Below are positions 12,246 to 13,203 of a DNA stretch of 13,203 nt, in pieces. This DNA is from Oscillospiraceae bacterium. Lineage in GTDB: Bacteria; Bacillota_A; Clostridia; Oscillospirales; Oscillospiraceae. The DNA lies in contig JAFZOC010000007.1 in the NCBI GenBank assembly GCA_017550765.1, positions 1 through 13,203 of the forward strand, read 5' to 3'. How positions within the stretch are numbered: the first letter of the stretch is position 1; every line of letters begins with the position of its first letter. Both the position numbers and the translations under genes were made by a program. Under the pieces are notes generated by a model that searched no databases, was not told the origin of the DNA, and saw only the letters and a list, made by a program, of their open reading frames with translations.

Positions 12246-12967
12246 GCCCCGCCTTGGAGATGGCCGACATCCACTGCCATCTGATGCCTTATGTGGATGA
12301 CGGCGCCTACGACCGGGACGAGTGCCTGGAACTGCTGAAACTGGAGGCGGCCCAGGGAGTGCGGACCATCTGTCTGACTCCCCATCTGCGGGCCGACATG
12401 TTCGAGAGCACCGAAGAAGTGGTACTGGAGCACTTCGGCCTGGTCCGGGATCTGGTCCGGGAGGCGGGCCTCCCGCTGACGCTGTATCACAGCCGGGAAT
12501 ACCACTATGACAGGCTCAGCCGCAAGCTCCTCCAGGATGGGGGGCTCCGGCCCCTGGGCAAGGGACGCACGATCCTGCTGGAGTTCGACGGCCGACACGA
12601 GGCCGGGGAGATCCTGGAGGCGGTGGACCGGGTGCGCAAGTCCGGCTGGTGCCCGCTGATCGCCCATGTGGAGCGATACCTGCCCCTGCATGAGCGCTGG
12701 GGCTTCGCCTACGATCTGAGAGAGGCCGGCGCCCTGCTGCAGCTGAACGCGGGCAGCGTCCTGGGCCGGGAAGGCTTCCGGCAGAAGCACCTGTGCAAGA
12801 CCCTGCTGAACAAAGGACTGGCGGACATCATCGCCAGCGACGCGCACGATCCCCAGGTCCGCGTCCCGGAGCTGGATACCTGCGCAAGATATCTGGAAAA
12901 GCACTTTGCTCGCGGCACGGCGCAAAAGCTGCTGTGCGAAGGCCCCCTGGCCATCCTGGAGGGATAG
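12242..12967 (+). CDS. CpsB/YwqE-type PHP-domain protein-tyrosine phosphatase
   Basis: 241 aa. This manganese-dependent phosphatase of the PHP fold dephosphorylates the tyrosine kinase of the exopolysaccharide system in the cytoplasm. Motifs: ADIHCHLMPYVDDGA at 8-22 (His11, His13), CLTPHLRADMF at 44-54, ILLEFDG at 111-117, PLIAHVERY at 138-146, LQLNAGSVLG at 167-176 and ADIIASDAH at 194-202 (Asp200, His202). All expected metal-ligand regions are present. The ATG at 12242 overlaps the upstream stop and has no good ribosome binding site, so translational coupling is likely. The family more often begins near the ADIHCH segment, so Met7 at 12260 is an alternative start. The kinase gene follows 33 bp downstream, and the adaptor-phosphatase-kinase order resembles streptococcal cps and B. 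subtilis ywq clusters. Confidence 0.93.
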   Translation: MSPALEMADIHCHLMPYVDDGAYDRDECLELLKLEAAQGVRTICLTPHLRADMFESTEEVVLEHFGLVRDLVREAGLPLTLYHSREYHYDRLSRKLLQDGGLRPLGKGRTILLEFDGRHEAGEILEAVDRVRKSGWCPLIAHVERYLPLHERWGFAYDLREAGALLQLNAGSVLGREGFRQKHLCKTLLNKGLADIIASDAHDPQVRVPELDTCARYLEKHFARGTAQKLLCEGPLAILEG

Positions 12968-13000
12968 GCCGCCCAGGGGACGATCGAAGGAGAAGACGAT

Positions 13001-13203
13001 ATGCAGATCACCATCAACAAGCGGGAGATGCCCTATGATGTGAACGAGGCGATGAAGCTCCTGCGCACCAATCTGCAGTTCTGCGGAAAGGACAAGAAGG
13101 TCATCATGATCACCAGCACCCTGGCGGACGAGGGCAAGAGCACCGTCTCCATGAACCTCTGCCGCTCCCTGACCCAGCTGGGATCCCGGGTGATCCTGAT
13201 CGA
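13001..13203 (+). CDS. CpsD/YwqD-type tyrosine kinase (BY-kinase), 5' part only
   Basis: 67 complete codons before the window ends. NEAMKLLRTNLQF (15-27) matches the EAyrxLRTNlxF segment that precedes the ATPase domain in CpsD-like kinases and binds the partner subunit. The Walker A motif STLADEGKST is at 39-48 (Lys46), followed by MNLCRSLTQLGSRVILI leading to Walker A'. Gram-positive BY-kinases autophosphorylate on a C-terminal tyrosine cluster, which lies outside the window. AAGGAG (12987-12992) is 8 bases before the ATG. As the third gene of the operon, it should act with the adaptor upstream and be reversed by the phosphatase. The ParA/MinD-like fold is certain; the kinase role is inferred from motif and context. 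Confidence 0.9.
   Translation, partial: MQITINKREMPYDVNEAMKLLRTNLQFCGKDKKVIMITSTLADEGKSTVSMNLCRSLTQLGSRVILI

Overview
The window is GC-rich bacterial chromosome with AT-rich islands only at promoters and terminators. The gene content points to a Gram-positive Firmicute, probably a high-GC anaerobic Clostridia-type organism. The evidence is a class III (Firmicutes-type) fructose-1,6-bisphosphatase, LuxS, a YveK/CpsB/CpsD-type exopolysaccharide phosphoregulatory operon, strong AGGAGG ribosome binding sites, and sigma-A-like promoters with 17-bp spacers. The species cannot be named from sequence alone. I see no phage, integrase, IS element, CRISPR array, tRNA or rRNA; this is mostly housekeeping and accessory metabolism.

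Layout. 1-376: no gene, but an exceptional cluster of perfect hairpins that includes two inverted copies of a 47-nt palindromic repeat and two likely terminators. 377-1276 (-): MogA/MoaB-type molybdopterin-binding domain fused to a degenerate MoaE-like domain. 1699-2703 (+): WYL-domain transcriptional regulator, divergent from the mog-like gene. 2819-4255 (-): membrane protein that looks like a fusion of a phytol/dolichol-kinase-like domain and a DUF92 domain, the bacterial counterpart of plant VTE5 plus VTE6; it converges on the WYL gene across a perfect palindromic terminator. 4546-6540 (+): class III Fbp, divergent from the fusion gene. 6712-7749 (+): aminoglycoside-phosphotransferase-fold kinase. 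7954-9225 and 9222-10514 (-): two tandem CNNM/CorC-type transporters with a 4-base start/stop overlap, facing the kinase across a bidirectional terminator. 10766-11227 (+): luxS, divergent from the CNNM pair. 11487 to the right edge (+): an exopolysaccharide regulatory operon (Wzz/YveK-like adaptor, CpsB-type PHP phosphatase, CpsD-type tyrosine kinase cut by the window end).

How the genes relate. The clear functional unit is the right-hand operon, in which a membrane adaptor, a tyrosine phosphatase and a BY-kinase control capsule or exopolysaccharide polymerisation. The two CNNM proteins form a second translationally coupled unit. Others appear to be single-gene units with their own promoters: mog-like, WYL, the prenol-kinase-like fusion, fbp and luxS. 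Seven promoters can be read by eye, each with exactly 17 bp between -35 and -10. The observations most worth follow-up are the hairpin cascade at the left edge, the two-domain prenol/prenyl-phosphate kinase candidate, the mog-MoaE fusion with missing catalytic residues, and the short direct repeats flanking luxS.
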